Positions 1-8,292 of a stretch of 64,000 bases of DNA are shown here, in pieces. This stretch comes from Solimonas sp047605265 (GTDB lineage: Bacteria > Pseudomonadota > Gammaproteobacteria > Nevskiales > Nevskiaceae). Numbering within the stretch: the first letter of the stretch is position 1; every line of letters starts with the position of its first letter. The translations under genes and the position numbers were made by a program. The stretch covers positions 1-64,000 of the forward strand of contig JASGFY010000001.1 of NCBI GenBank assembly GCA_047605265.1, read 5' to 3'. The notes beneath the pieces were generated by a model that saw nothing but the letters and a program-made list of their open reading frames with translations, made no database searches and was not told the DNA's origin.

Positions 1-423
1 GCCGAGGATTACGCGCGGCGCATCTGCGAGCACCTCGGCTACATCGGCGTGCTGGCGTTCGAGTTCTTCGTGTCGGACGGCCAGCTGCTCGCCAACGAGA
101 TCGCGCCGCGCGTGCACAACTCCGGGCACTGGACGATCGAGGGCGCGGTCTGCTCGCAGTTCGAGAACCATCTGCGTGCGATCGCCGGCCTGCCGCTCGG
201 CTCGACGGCGCTGCGCGGCCTGTCGGTGATGGTCAACTTCATCGGCGACGCGCCGCGCAACGACGCGATGGCTTCGATTCCCGGCGTGCACATCCACCAC
301 TACGGCAAGACACCGAAGCCGCAGCGCAAGGTCGGCCACGCGACCGTGACGGCGGACGACGCGGCGCAGCTCGCCGAACGCCTCGCGCGGCTGCAGGCGC
401 TGGTCGCGGCGGTCGAATCCTGA
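1..423 (+). CDS. purK: 5-(carboxyamino)imidazole ribonucleotide synthase, C-terminal part
   Basis: Partial gene; the 5' end lies before the window and the frame is open from base 1. The 140 visible residues match the C-terminal ATP-grasp half of PurK: the stretch NEIAPRVHNSGHWTIEGA at about residues 32-49, with the metal-binding Glu and Asn, is diagnostic, and SQFENHLRAI and the GLPLGST segment follow. PurK carboxylates aminoimidazole ribonucleotide with ATP and bicarbonate to N5-CAIR in cytosolic de novo purine synthesis, feeding PurE. purE is not in the window and is probably just upstream. The ATP-binding domain cannot be assessed. The identification is firm from the motif. Confidence 0.95.
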   Translation, partial: AEDYARRICEHLGYIGVLAFEFFVSDGQLLANEIAPRVHNSGHWTIEGAVCSQFENHLRAIAGLPLGSTALRGLSVMVNFIGDAPRNDAMASIPGVHIHHYGKTPKPQRKVGHATVTADDAAQLAERLARLQALVAAVES

Positions 424-536
424 TCCGCTGAACCCCTTGATTCACATCCTTCCGGGTCCGTTCGTCCCGGGTGATCGCGCAGCGATCGTATCGAGCGACG
501 AACGGAATCTCAGCGCACTTCATCGAGTTCAGTGGA

Positions 537-1475
537 CTACTCGCCGAACGGCCGCAGCGCGCCGCAGTAGGCGACGGCGACGCAGCCGGCCCCGACGTTC
601 ACGGCTGCGGTCGCCGACATCATGCTCGGCAGCAGCTCGATGCCGCGGCGCGCGGCGGCTTCCCGCAGCTGCGCGTAGCCGGGCATCGCCGTCAGTTCGG
701 CCAGCTCGCCGCCGTAGCTGACGCAGACGTGGCGCGTCGACACCTCGCCTGCATCGATCTGCCGCGCGACGTGCGCGAGCATCCGCGCGACCGCCTGCCC
801 GTAGCGGCGGACGCGCGCCACGGTCTGCGTCTCGCCGCGGTAGCCGAGGATCACCGGCCGCAGGTCGAGCACCGTGCCGAGCGCGTAGCTGAACCAGTCG
901 ACGGTCCGCTCGCCCTTCTTTTGCGCGCGGCGGTGCAGATAGTAGAGGTCGCCGGGCACCATGTACGCGCAGAGCTGGTCGCGCAGCGCGTCGAGATGGC
1001 GGCGCAGCTCGAACGGCGTCATGCCGGCGCGGGCCTGTTGGGCGGCCTCGGCGACCAGCACGCCGGTGCCGCAGAACATCGAGCGCGAATCGAGCACGCG
1101 CAGCACGAACGGTCCGCGTCCGGACGGTGCCGACTGCTCGTCGGCGAGAATCGCGAAAGCCGCCTTGGCCGCGCTGTCGAAGAGGCTGCTGCGCGTCGCG
1201 CTGATCGTCACGCAGAACACGTAGTCGTAGAACGGCACGACGCGGCGCAGCAGCAGCGCGCGCAGCTGCTCGACGCCGTAGGCCTGCGTCTCCGCCTCCT
1301 GGTCGCTCGCCGCCAGCTGCTCGGCGTAGAAGCGCCGCGTCGTGCGCGGATCGCGCGTGTCGTCGAAGCGTTCGTCGCCGAGCCGGATGGTCACCGGCAG
1401 GATGCCGATGTCGTGGGCGCGCAGGAATTCGTACGGCAGATCGCAGGTCGCGTCGGTGACGACGCCGACTCGCAT
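537..1475 (-). CDS. DegV family fatty-acid-binding protein
   Basis: The protein is 312 aa, the upper end of the usual DegV length. It starts MRVGVVTDATCDLP, the typical N-terminal DegV strand and first lipid-head-group loop (T7, D8, C11 region), and later has a conserved ISATRSSLF segment where DegV proteins hold the fatty-acid carboxylate. The family binds a fatty acid between two alpha/beta domains; in Gram-positives it presents fatty acids to a kinase (FakB), but in proteobacteria the role is unknown. The ATG at 1475 is chosen because the frame, though open further upstream, has no family-like sequence there. It stands alone, convergent with purK, and downstream of a XRE regulator on the same strand. 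Confidence 0.85.
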   Translation of the reverse strand: MRVGVVTDATCDLPYEFLRAHDIGILPVTIRLGDERFDDTRDPRTTRRFYAEQLAASDQEAETQAYGVEQLRALLLRRVVPFYDYVFCVTISATRSSLFDSAAKAAFAILADEQSAPSGRGPFVLRVLDSRSMFCGTGVLVAEAAQQARAGMTPFELRRHLDALRDQLCAYMVPGDLYYLHRRAQKKGERTVDWFSYALGTVLDLRPVILGYRGETQTVARVRRYGQAVARMLAHVARQIDAGEVSTRHVCVSYGGELAELTAMPGYAQLREAAARRGIELLPSMMSATAAVNVGAGCVAVAYCGALRPFGE

Positions 1476-1609
1476 GAAAACTCCGGATAGATCGATTGCC
1501 GCATTATGCGGGCGACCGTCCGCCGTCGGGACTTTGGACTGACGAACGCGCCGGAATGCAGGCCCGGCGCGCGTTGCGGATGGGCACGGTGGCCCGGCCG
1601 CAGGATCGA

Positions 1610-1984
1610 TCACCGCTTGCGCGGCCCCTCGGCGAACGCCAGCAGGTCCAGCAGGCCGCTGCGCTGCCGGGGGCTCAGCGCATCGAAGAGCTTCAACAGC
1701 CGCAGTTGCTGGTCGGTCAGCGGCGAATAGGTCGAGCGCTCTTCCGTGATCGCCGGAATGGGTTTGCTGTGGAAGCGGTCGCCGCGGCCGGTAGCCAGGT
1801 ATTCGAAGCTCGTGCCGGTCCGCCGCGCCAGCGCGATCAGGTTCTCCACCGACGGGGAAGTGCCGTCCTCCATCTCCCACTGCGCGACGGCGCTGCGCGA
1901 GACGTTCAGCTCGAGGGCCAGCGCTTCCTGAGACAACTCGACCGATTTGCGGGCTTCCCGCACTCTTTGCGACAACTTGCTCAC
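1610..1984 (-). CDS. XRE/Cro-type helix-turn-helix regulator
   Basis: The protein is 124 aa. Residues about 5-60 form a Xre-type HTH (RVREARKSVELSQEALALEL with SRSAVAQWE as the recognition helix). The C-terminal half has no enzymatic motif and probably dimerises. It is divergent from the ABC-ATPase/phosphatase fusion at 2242, separated by 257 bp. That spacer holds a short inverted repeat ATCGC-N11-GCGAT at 2053-2073 and a TATCGATA palindrome near 2154; these are plausible but unproven operators. A role controlling the divergent fusion gene is an inference from position. Confidence 0.85.
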   Translation of the reverse strand: MSKLSQRVREARKSVELSQEALALELNVSRSAVAQWEMEDGTSPSVENLIALARRTGTSFEYLATGRGDRFHSKPIPAITEERSTYSPLTDQQLRLLKLFDALSPRQRSGLLDLLAFAEGPRKR

Positions 1985-2241
1985 GCGGACCTCCCAGCGG
2001 CGGAGGCGAGATATAGCGTCGATGCCGTGGCGCCGAGGTTCGTATCGCTGTCATCGCGATTCTTGTTAGCGATATTTTCTTTTCGCGGCCGGCGCTTCCC
2101 CGGATGCGGCTTTCTGGCGTGCGGTTTGCAATGTCCGCGACCGCGACGTTAGTATCGATAACCAGATAGTGATGCGGACATCACGGGCAGTCTCCAGCGC
2201 CTCGGCGATCAGCGTCCGGACATCGCCGACGGGAGTCCTGC

Positions 2242-3396
2242 GTGTTCGAGCTTCGCAACTTCAGTGTCGCCGAAAGGGGCAGGTGGGTTGTCGACAACCT
2301 GTGCCTGTCGGCGCCCCAGCCCGGCGTCCTGTCCGTGCTCGGGGCTTCCGGCGCCGGCAAATCGGCCCTGCTACGGGCCATCGCCGGCGACATCCGTCCG
2401 GGAATGCTGGTGAGCGGCGAAGCGTTGCTGGACGGCGCACCCTGCCGCACCGCGCCGCTGGGCGTGGGCTGGTTTCGTCAGCATGCGGGCGTCACGGCGG
2501 ACCTTCTGGCGCGGCGGCGTGAACGCGGCGGCCGGCCCGCGTGGAGCGCGCGCAGGCTGCAGGCCTTGCACATCTTCGCTTCCGTGCGCCGCTCCCTGTA
2601 CGTGCTGGACGAGCCGACCGCCGACCTGACCGAGGACGACGCGCGCCAGGCGCGGGCCCTGCTGCGGACGCTGGCGGATCGCGCCTGCGTGCTGATGGCC
2701 ACGCAGGACCGCGGCGATTGCATCGCGCTGGGCGGGACGGCTGCGATCCTAGAGGCCGGCGCCGTCGTCGAAGCCGGCCCGCCGGCGCGGCTGTTCTCCG
2801 AGCCGCGCACGGAGGCCGGCCGGCGTGACTCGCGCGTCGGCGCGCCGGACCTCGCGCCGCGCGACCGTCGCCCGACCGGCGACGGCATCTGGTGGGTCGT
2901 GGAGGGCGCGCTCTGCGGCATGAGCCGGCCGGGCCTGACGGCGCCGGCCCACTGGCAGTACCGGCAGCTGGCCGAGGCCGGCGTCCGCCATCTGGTCAGC
3001 CTTGAAGTGCCGCATCCCGGGCCGGACGACCGGCGCTTCGGCGTCGCCCACCACCACTTTCCCATGCCGGGCATGGCCGCGCCCGACTTCGCTCAGGCGG
3101 TCGACTTCTGCCGCCTGGCGCAGGAGCGCATCGTCCGCAACGAGGGCATCGTCTTCCAGTGCCACAGCGGCCTCGGCCGGACCGGCACGGCCCTCGCGGC
3201 CGTCCTGATCTGGTACGGTGAGCCGGCCGGCGCCGCCATCGCCCGGGTGCGCGGCGCACAAAGCCGCGCCATCCTCAGCGACGCGCAGCTGCAATTCCTG
3301 CACGAATTCGCCGGACGCCTCGACCGCAAACCCGTCGCCCGCGGGGCAAGCGACGCGCCCCCGCCCATCGCTCCGGCCGGCGGGAAGAGCGGCTAA
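2242..3396 (+). CDS. ABC-type ATPase fused to a DUSP23-like dual-specificity phosphatase
   Basis: The 384 aa protein has two domains. Residues 1-190 are an ABC ATPase: Walker A GASGAGKS (34-41), Q-loop near FRQ (78-80), Walker B LYVLDEP (119-125). The LSGGQ signature is missing (WSARRLQ stands in its place) and the switch histidine is replaced by Gln in ATQDR. Residues about 215-360 are a phosphatase: GIWWVVEGALCGMSRPG entry motif and the CX5R loop CHSGLGRTG with Cys307 and Arg313. The usual acid Asp in the FPIPD loop reads Gly (FPMPGM); Asp282 just after could substitute. The GTG start at 2242 has GGGAG seven bases upstream. No permease gene is nearby, so it is unlikely to power a transporter. 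Its job is unknown; the fused architecture is directly visible. Confidence 0.85.
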   Translation: MFELRNFSVAERGRWVVDNLCLSAPQPGVLSVLGASGAGKSALLRAIAGDIRPGMLVSGEALLDGAPCRTAPLGVGWFRQHAGVTADLLARRRERGGRPAWSARRLQALHIFASVRRSLYVLDEPTADLTEDDARQARALLRTLADRACVLMATQDRGDCIALGGTAAILEAGAVVEAGPPARLFSEPRTEAGRRDSRVGAPDLAPRDRRPTGDGIWWVVEGALCGMSRPGLTAPAHWQYRQLAEAGVRHLVSLEVPHPGPDDRRFGVAHHHFPMPGMAAPDFAQAVDFCRLAQERIVRNEGIVFQCHSGLGRTGTALAAVLIWYGEPAGAAIARVRGAQSRAILSDAQLQFLHEFAGRLDRKPVARGASDAPPPIAPAGGKSG

Positions 3397-3446
3397 CGCG
3401 GGAGTAAAGTCGCGCGTTTTCTCGCGCGGGCGGCGAACCCGGCCGT

Positions 3447-4379
3447 TCAGCCGTGCGCCGGACGCGGCGCCTGCATCGCGGAACGCGTGTCGAGCATGCG
3501 CTCGAGCCGCGCGTCCTTGCTCGCCCAGATGGCGTTGATCCAGCCCTGGAAGCGCGCGCGGAATTCGGGGTCGTTCTCGTAGTCGCCGCGCATCAGCTCG
3601 GCCGGAATGGGCAGCACGTCGATGTGCACGGCGAGCCGATCCTGCCCGCCGCTGAGCCAGCCCCAGAGGTAGGACTTGTCGCTCGGCCGGTAGGCGACCG
3701 TCACGTCGATGATGCCGGCGAACTGCTCGCCCATCGCGTTGAGCGTGAAGCTCAGGCCGCCGGCCTTCGGCCGCAGCAGGTGACGGTACGGCGACTGCCG
3801 GGCGACGCGCTTGGCCTCGGTGAAGCGCGTGCCTTCGAGGAAGTTGATGACGGTGACCGGCTCGCTGCGGTAGACCGCGCAGGCGCGGCGCGTCGCCGCC
3901 AGGTCCTGGCCTTTCAGCCCAGGCCGGGCGTCGAGCTGCGCCTTCGTGTAGCGGCGCATGAACGGGAAATCCATCGCCCAGCAGGCGAGACCGATCACCG
4001 GCACGTACAGCAGCTCGTGCTTGAGGAAGAAGCGCGGGAATGGCGCGCGCGCGTGCAGGATGTCGAACAGCAGCAGGATGTCGGCCCAGCTCTGGTGGTT
4101 GCCGATCAGTAGGTAGTTTTTGCGTGGATCGAGCGGCGTGCGGATGTCGACGTCCCACTGCACGGCGTGCAGCAGGCGCAGGACGACCTTGTTGATCGAC
4201 ACCCAGTTGCTCGCGATCCACACGCAATAACGGCTGCAGGCGCGCCGCAGCGGCGCGTGCGGGATCGGCTTGAGCAGGATGGCGGGCAGCAGCAGCGCGA
4301 AGGCGCCGACGGTCGTCACGAAAATCGCGGCGCCGGTGATGAGACCGACGACGCTGGCAGGGAAGATCACCGAGAACAT
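3447..4379 (-). CDS. PlsC-family acyltransferase (YihG-like)
   Basis: The 310 aa protein has an N-terminal membrane segment (about residues 5-35), the catalytic HX4D motif NHQSWAD (about 94-100), a second block around FFLKHEL, and the acyl-acceptor motif EGTR (about 179-182). This pattern is that of 1-acyl-glycerol-3-phosphate acyltransferases, specifically the longer YihG/LCLAT type that acylates lysophospholipid on the inner face of the cytoplasmic membrane. It ends close to the end of the convergent fusion gene and lies upstream of nothing obviously co-functional (hemE follows on the same strand at higher coordinates). The substrate cannot be read from sequence. Confidence 0.88.
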   Translation of the reverse strand: MFSVIFPASVVGLITGAAIFVTTVGAFALLLPAILLKPIPHAPLRRACSRYCVWIASNWVSINKVVLRLLHAVQWDVDIRTPLDPRKNYLLIGNHQSWADILLLFDILHARAPFPRFFLKHELLYVPVIGLACWAMDFPFMRRYTKAQLDARPGLKGQDLAATRRACAVYRSEPVTVINFLEGTRFTEAKRVARQSPYRHLLRPKAGGLSFTLNAMGEQFAGIIDVTVAYRPSDKSYLWGWLSGGQDRLAVHIDVLPIPAELMRGDYENDPEFRARFQGWINAIWASKDARLERMLDTRSAMQAPRPAHG

Positions 4380-4431
4380 CGCGGCACCTCGCTTCGCACC
4401 CGGGCCGCGCGGCTCGCCGCGCGCCGGTGCC

Positions 4432-5505
4432 TCATGCGGCCCCGTGGTAGGCCCGGCTCAAGTTTCGCACGGCTTCGATCATCGCCGCCGCGTGCTCCGG
4501 CGGCGCCGACGGCGTGATGCCGTGGCCGAGATTGAAGACGTGGCCTTCGCCGCGGCCGAAGCTCGCCAGCGTGCGCGCGACCGCCGCTTCGATCTTCGCC
4601 GGCGACGCGTACAGCCAGGCCGGATCGAGATTGCCCTGCAGCGCGACGCGACCGCCGACGCGCGCGCGCGCGTCGCCGAGGTCCGTGGTCCAGTCGAGGC
4701 CGAGCGCGTCGGCGCCGGTGGCGGCCATCGCTTCGAGATGCTGGCCGCCGTTCTTGGTGAAGAGGATCACCGGCACGTGCGGCACGGTCTTCTTGAGGTG
4801 CGCGACGATCTTCGCCATCGGTTCGAGCGAGAAGCGCAGATAGTCGGCTGGCGCGAGCACGCCGCCCCAGGTATCGAACACCATCAGCGCGTCGGCGCCG
4901 GCGGCAGCCTGCGCTTCGAGATAGAGGCTCACGGACGCGACGAGTTTCGCGAGCAGCGCGTCGAGCCGTTCGGGCGCGTCGTAGGCCATGCGCTTGATCG
5001 TGCCGAAGTCCGAGCCGCCGGCGCCTTCGACCATGTACGTCGCCAGCGTCCACGGGCTGCCGGAGAAGCCGATCAGCGGCAGCGTGTCGCCGAGCGCGGC
5101 GCGGATCGTCGCCACCGCGTCGATCACGTAGCGCAGTTCGGTGTGCGGATCGGGAACCGGCAGCTGGACGATCGCGCGCTCGTCGCGCACCGGGCGCGCG
5201 AACACCGGGCCTTCCCCTTCGACGAAGGAGAGGCCCAGGCCCATCGCGTCGGGAATCGTCAGGATGTCGGAGAACAGGATCGCCGTGTCGAGCGGAAAGC
5301 GCGCGAGCGGCTGCAGCGTCACCTCGCAGCACAGTTCCGGGTTGCGGCACAGCGCCATGAAGTCGCGCGCCTTCTTGCGGCTCTCGCGGTACTCCGGCAG
5401 ATAGCGGCCGGCCTGCCGCATCATCCACGTCGGCGTGTAATCGACCGGCTGGCGCTTCAGCGCGCGCAGGAAGCGGTCGTTCCGCAGCGTGCGGATGGCG
5501 CTCAT
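4432..5505 (-). CDS. hemE: Uroporphyrinogen decarboxylase
   Basis: The protein is 357 aa, standard length. HemE removes the four acetate carboxyls of uroporphyrinogen III to give coproporphyrinogen III in cytosolic haem synthesis; no cofactor is needed. The N-terminal signature PTWMMRQAGRYLPEYR (about 25-40) with the substrate-binding Arg residues is intact, as is the FSDILTIPDAMGLGL block with the catalytic Asp (near 79). The C-terminal NLGHGI motif is also present. Its ATG overlaps the TGA of pyrF (5502-5505), so the two are very likely translationally coupled. Confidence 0.97.
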   Translation of the reverse strand: MSAIRTLRNDRFLRALKRQPVDYTPTWMMRQAGRYLPEYRESRKKARDFMALCRNPELCCEVTLQPLARFPLDTAILFSDILTIPDAMGLGLSFVEGEGPVFARPVRDERAIVQLPVPDPHTELRYVIDAVATIRAALGDTLPLIGFSGSPWTLATYMVEGAGGSDFGTIKRMAYDAPERLDALLAKLVASVSLYLEAQAAAGADALMVFDTWGGVLAPADYLRFSLEPMAKIVAHLKKTVPHVPVILFTKNGGQHLEAMAATGADALGLDWTTDLGDARARVGGRVALQGNLDPAWLYASPAKIEAAVARTLASFGRGEGHVFNLGHGITPSAPPEHAAAMIEAVRNLSRAYHGAA

Positions 5506-6218
5506 GCGCGCGCTCCGAGCGCGGCGGCGATTTCACTCTGGATCTTCTGCGCCATCGCGCGCGGATCGGCGGCGTCGCGGATCGGCCGGCCGATGACGAG
5601 ATAGTCGGCGCCGGCCGCGATCGCGGCGGCTGGCGTCATGACGCGCTTCTGGTCGGCCTCGACGCGGTTCTCGACCGGCCGGATGCCCGGCGTCACGCAG
5701 ATCAGCTCGCGCGGCGCCTCGCGGCGCAGCTTCTCGACTTCGAGCCCCGACGAGACCACGCCGTCGCAACCGGCCGCCAGCGCGCGGCGCGCGCGCGACA
5801 GCACGAGATCGGCGACGTTGCAGGCGAAGCCCAGATCGTTCAGGTCGCCCTGGTCAAGGCTGGTCAGCGCCGTCACCGCGAGCACTTTCGTGTCACCGGA
5901 CCTGGCGTTGGCCGCCGCCTCCATGATCGACTGGTTGCCGTGCACCGTGCAGAAGTCGGCGCCGCGCTCCGACAGATTGCGCACGGCGCGTGCGACGGTT
6001 TCCGGAATGTCGAAGAACTTGAGATCGACGAAAACTTTCTTGCCGTCGCTCTTCAGCGCGTCGAGCAGCTCGAAGAAGCCGGGCGCCATCAGCAGCTCGA
6101 GGCCGATCTTGTAGAAGCGCACGGCGTCGCCGAGCGTGGCGACGAGCATGCGGGCGTCGGCGGCGGTCGGCACGTCGAGCGCGGCGATCAGGCGATCCTG
6201 CGCGGCAATCATGGGCAT
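5502..6218 (-). CDS. pyrF: Orotidine 5'-phosphate decarboxylase
   Basis: About 238 aa. PyrF converts OMP to UMP, the last step of de novo pyrimidine synthesis. The diagnostic catalytic array VFVDLKFFDIPETV (Asp-x-Lys-x-x-Asp) is intact, and the C-terminal phosphate-gripper region TPGIRP and IGRPIRDA is present. The frame is open upstream, but the family-like sequence begins at MPMIAAQDRLIAALD; ATG at 6218 is used, and the second ATG at 6212 is equally possible. It overlaps hemE by four bases, an unusual pairing of pyrimidine and haem genes that is probably just co-transcription. Confidence 0.95.
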   Translation of the reverse strand: MPMIAAQDRLIAALDVPTAADARMLVATLGDAVRFYKIGLELLMAPGFFELLDALKSDGKKVFVDLKFFDIPETVARAVRNLSERGADFCTVHGNQSIMEAAANARSGDTKVLAVTALTSLDQGDLNDLGFACNVADLVLSRARRALAAGCDGVVSSGLEVEKLRREAPRELICVTPGIRPVENRVEADQKRVMTPAAAIAAGADYLVIGRPIRDAADPRAMAQKIQSEIAAALGARA

Positions 6219-6405
6219 TCCGGGAGAGAAACGAGACTGGCCGCGAATTGTCCGCGCCCAGAATGCCCGCGGCAACCGACGCGCATCCGGAGATGCCCGG
6301 GAAAAGTCTGCGCCGGTGCGAGGATTGCCGTCACCTCCCGCGAACCCGGAGGCGGAAGCATCCCCTGAAAACCGGCGACGGATCCTTCAGGTCGACCGGA
6401 GTCTC

Positions 6406-7350
6406 TCAGGGTGCCGGCCGGGGCGGGATCGGGTAGAGGATGAAGTCCGCATGGCGATCGACGACGGGCGGTGACCCTTCCGCCGCGACCGCCTTCTGCA
6501 ATTCGTCGATCGCCGACGGCGGCAAAGCAAGCTCGTGCTCGGCCGGATGCGCCGGCGCCTTCATCGGGAAGTCCTTGCCCGGCGTCGCGGTCATTTCGAT
6601 ATGCGCGCCGAGCAGGGCGCGGATCGGATGTGCCTCGGCGAAGGCGGCGACGCGATCCGCGCTCGCGCGGAACACCTCGAACTGATCGAACGGCACGTAA
6701 AGCCGGCCCGGATAGAGCATGTCGCCGGAGAAGAGCAGCCGCGTGCGCGCATCGTAGATCATGATGTGCGCCGGCTGGTGGCCGGGGGTCGGGATGATGT
6801 CGAGGATGCGCCCGCCAAGATCGTAATGGCCGATCGTCCCGGGCCAGTCCTCGATGCCGAAGAAGGCGACCACGTCTTCCGGCCGGAGCCCGACCACCTC
6901 CGTGTCCGGCCGGTCGCGGAATTCGTCGTCGCCGGCGTGATGATCGCCATGCCCGTGCGAGTGCGCGACAACGAGCCGGATCGGCCGATGGCCGTGCTGC
7001 GCCTGCCAGTCGGCGATCAGCCGGTCCACGGCGGGACGGATCCGGAGACCGCCGGCGCCGCTGTCGATCAGCAGCGCACGGTCCTTGCCGAACAGCAGGT
7101 AAAGGAACGGCGCCTCGAAATTGGTCTTGACCGACTGGCGGATGACGAAGGTATCGGCGTCGATGCGCTGGACCTGGATTTCGGGCTCGCTCGCCGCGGT
7201 GCCGTCTATCCAGTGCGCGAAGCGTGGCGCATCGCCGCCCGGTGCGGCCCCCGCGAGCGCGAGGCCGACGGCGGCGAGAAGCAAGGCTGCGCCGCGCGAG
7301 ATCCCGTGGTCGCGCGGCGATGGGCCCGGGGCGGCATGGGTGCGGTCCAT
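6406..7350 (-). CDS. Exported metallo-beta-lactamase-fold hydrolase
   Basis: 314 aa. Residues about 15-36 form a signal peptide (hydrophobic AALLLAAVGLALAGAAPGG), so the enzyme is probably periplasmic or secreted. The MBL metal motif HSHGHGDH (about 130-137) is complete, followed by PGHQPAH, SGDM and GAH, giving a full binuclear zinc site. The fold includes glyoxalase II, lactonases and beta-lactamases, and sequence alone does not pick the substrate. It is monocistronic. The start region directly abuts a set of short palindromes at 7360-7385 that could be its operator. Confidence 0.85.
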   Translation of the reverse strand: MDRTHAAPGPSPRDHGISRGAALLLAAVGLALAGAAPGGDAPRFAHWIDGTAASEPEIQVQRIDADTFVIRQSVKTNFEAPFLYLLFGKDRALLIDSGAGGLRIRPAVDRLIADWQAQHGHRPIRLVVAHSHGHGDHHAGDDEFRDRPDTEVVGLRPEDVVAFFGIEDWPGTIGHYDLGGRILDIIPTPGHQPAHIMIYDARTRLLFSGDMLYPGRLYVPFDQFEVFRASADRVAAFAEAHPIRALLGAHIEMTATPGKDFPMKAPAHPAEHELALPPSAIDELQKAVAAEGSPPVVDRHADFILYPIPPRPAP

Positions 7351-7359
7351 GCCACGAGT

Positions 7360-7385
7360 GTAGGTTTTATTACCTACTCAGGTAA
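7360..7385. promoter_or_regulatory. Operator-like nested palindromes before the MBL gene
   Basis: Two overlapping perfect inverted repeats lie just upstream of the ATG at 7350: GTAGGT-N6-ACCTAC (7360-7377) and TTACCT-N4-AGGTAA (7370-7385). Together they give three alternately oriented AGGT half sites in an AT-rich patch, typical of a dimeric repressor or activator site. No T-tract follows, so a terminator is less likely. The regulator is unknown. Confidence 0.4.
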
Positions 7386-7427
7386 ACGTAACATCATTCT
7401 TCGCGCGCACGGCGGCTCGCAACGCCC

Positions 7428-8189
7428 TCAGGGCTTCAGCCGCGTGAAGCCGTAGCGCGAAAACGTCGCCGCCATCGCCGGCGACTGCAGGAAATCGAAG
7501 AAAGCCTGTGCCTCCGGCGGCGCCTCCTTGAGCAGCGCGAACGGATAAACCACCGGCTTGTGCGAGCTTTCCGGGAACGTCGCGACGATCTCGACCTTGT
7601 CGCTGATCGCCGCGTCGGTCGCGTAGACGATGCCGAGCGGGCACTCGGCGCGCTCGACGAAGGCCAGCGCCGTGCGCACGTCGTCGGTGCCGACGATGCG
7701 CGGCTTCAGCGCGTCCCACCAGCCGAGCGTCGTCAGCGCTTCCTGCGCGTAGATGCCGACCGGCACCACACCCGGCTCGCCGGTGCAGAGGCGGCCCTTG
7801 AACGCGCCCGGCAGATCGAAACCGGCTTCGAGCCGGATGCCGCCCGGCGCCTTGCCCTTGGGCGCGATCAGCACCAGCGCGTTGCCGAGCAGGTTGCGGC
7901 GCGTGCCGGGTTCCAGCCTGCCGGCCTTCTCGACGTAGTCCATCCATGCCAGATCGGCCGAGCCGAAGACATCGGCCGGCGCGCCGGCTTCGATCTGCCT
8001 GGCCAGCGTCGATGACGCCGCGTAGACCGACACCGGCAAGGCGTGGCCGGCTTTCTGCCACTGCCGGCCGGCGTCATCGATCGCCGTCGTCAGGCTCGCC
8101 GCCGCGTAGATGCGTGCCGGATCGGCATGCGCGGACAGGGCCAGCAAGGCGGCGAGCAGCAGGGTGGGCAGACGCAGGACGGCTTTCAT
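7428..8189 (-). CDS. modA: Molybdate ABC transporter substrate-binding protein (orphan)
   Basis: 253 aa. A signal peptide (MKAVLRLPTLLLAALLALSAHA) is followed by a ModA body: YAAASLTTAIDDAG with the ligand Ser residues, ASSTLARQIEAGAPADVFGSAD, and the C-terminal GIVYATDA block. ModA captures molybdate or tungstate in the periplasm and hands it to the ModB permease. ATG at 8189 is preferred to a TTG two codons earlier. No modB or modC is next to it, so it must work with a transporter encoded elsewhere, or is a relic of a broken operon. A ModE-type operator precedes it. Confidence 0.92.
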   Translation of the reverse strand: MKAVLRLPTLLLAALLALSAHADPARIYAAASLTTAIDDAGRQWQKAGHALPVSVYAASSTLARQIEAGAPADVFGSADLAWMDYVEKAGRLEPGTRRNLLGNALVLIAPKGKAPGGIRLEAGFDLPGAFKGRLCTGEPGVVPVGIYAQEALTTLGWWDALKPRIVGTDDVRTALAFVERAECPLGIVYATDAAISDKVEIVATFPESSHKPVVYPFALLKEAPPEAQAFFDFLQSPAMAATFSRYGFTRLKP

Positions 8190-8219
8190 CGGCAATCGTC
8201 TCGATTAGGCGGCGGGCTT

Positions 8220-8243
8220 CGTTATCTACTTGACTATATAACG
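8220..8243 (-). promoter_or_regulatory. ModE-type molybdate-repressor operator
   Basis: CGTTATCTA and TATATAACG, separated by six bases, form a near-perfect palindrome (one mismatch) that fits the published ModE consensus nTATATA-N6-TATATAn with flanking CG. It lies 31 bp before the modA ATG, where ModE-molybdate would block transcription when molybdate is plentiful. The site is seen directly; that this genome has ModE is inferred. Confidence 0.75.
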
Positions 8244-8292
8244 CACGCGAGACGCGTGGCGAGCCCGTTCCGGGCCGGCCCGGAACCCGGGA

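Noticed and set aside
3397..3446. CGCGCG-TTTTCT-CGCGCG hairpin as a terminator
   Set aside because: The arms are simple alternating CG in very GC-rich DNA and no T-tract follows; chance is likely.
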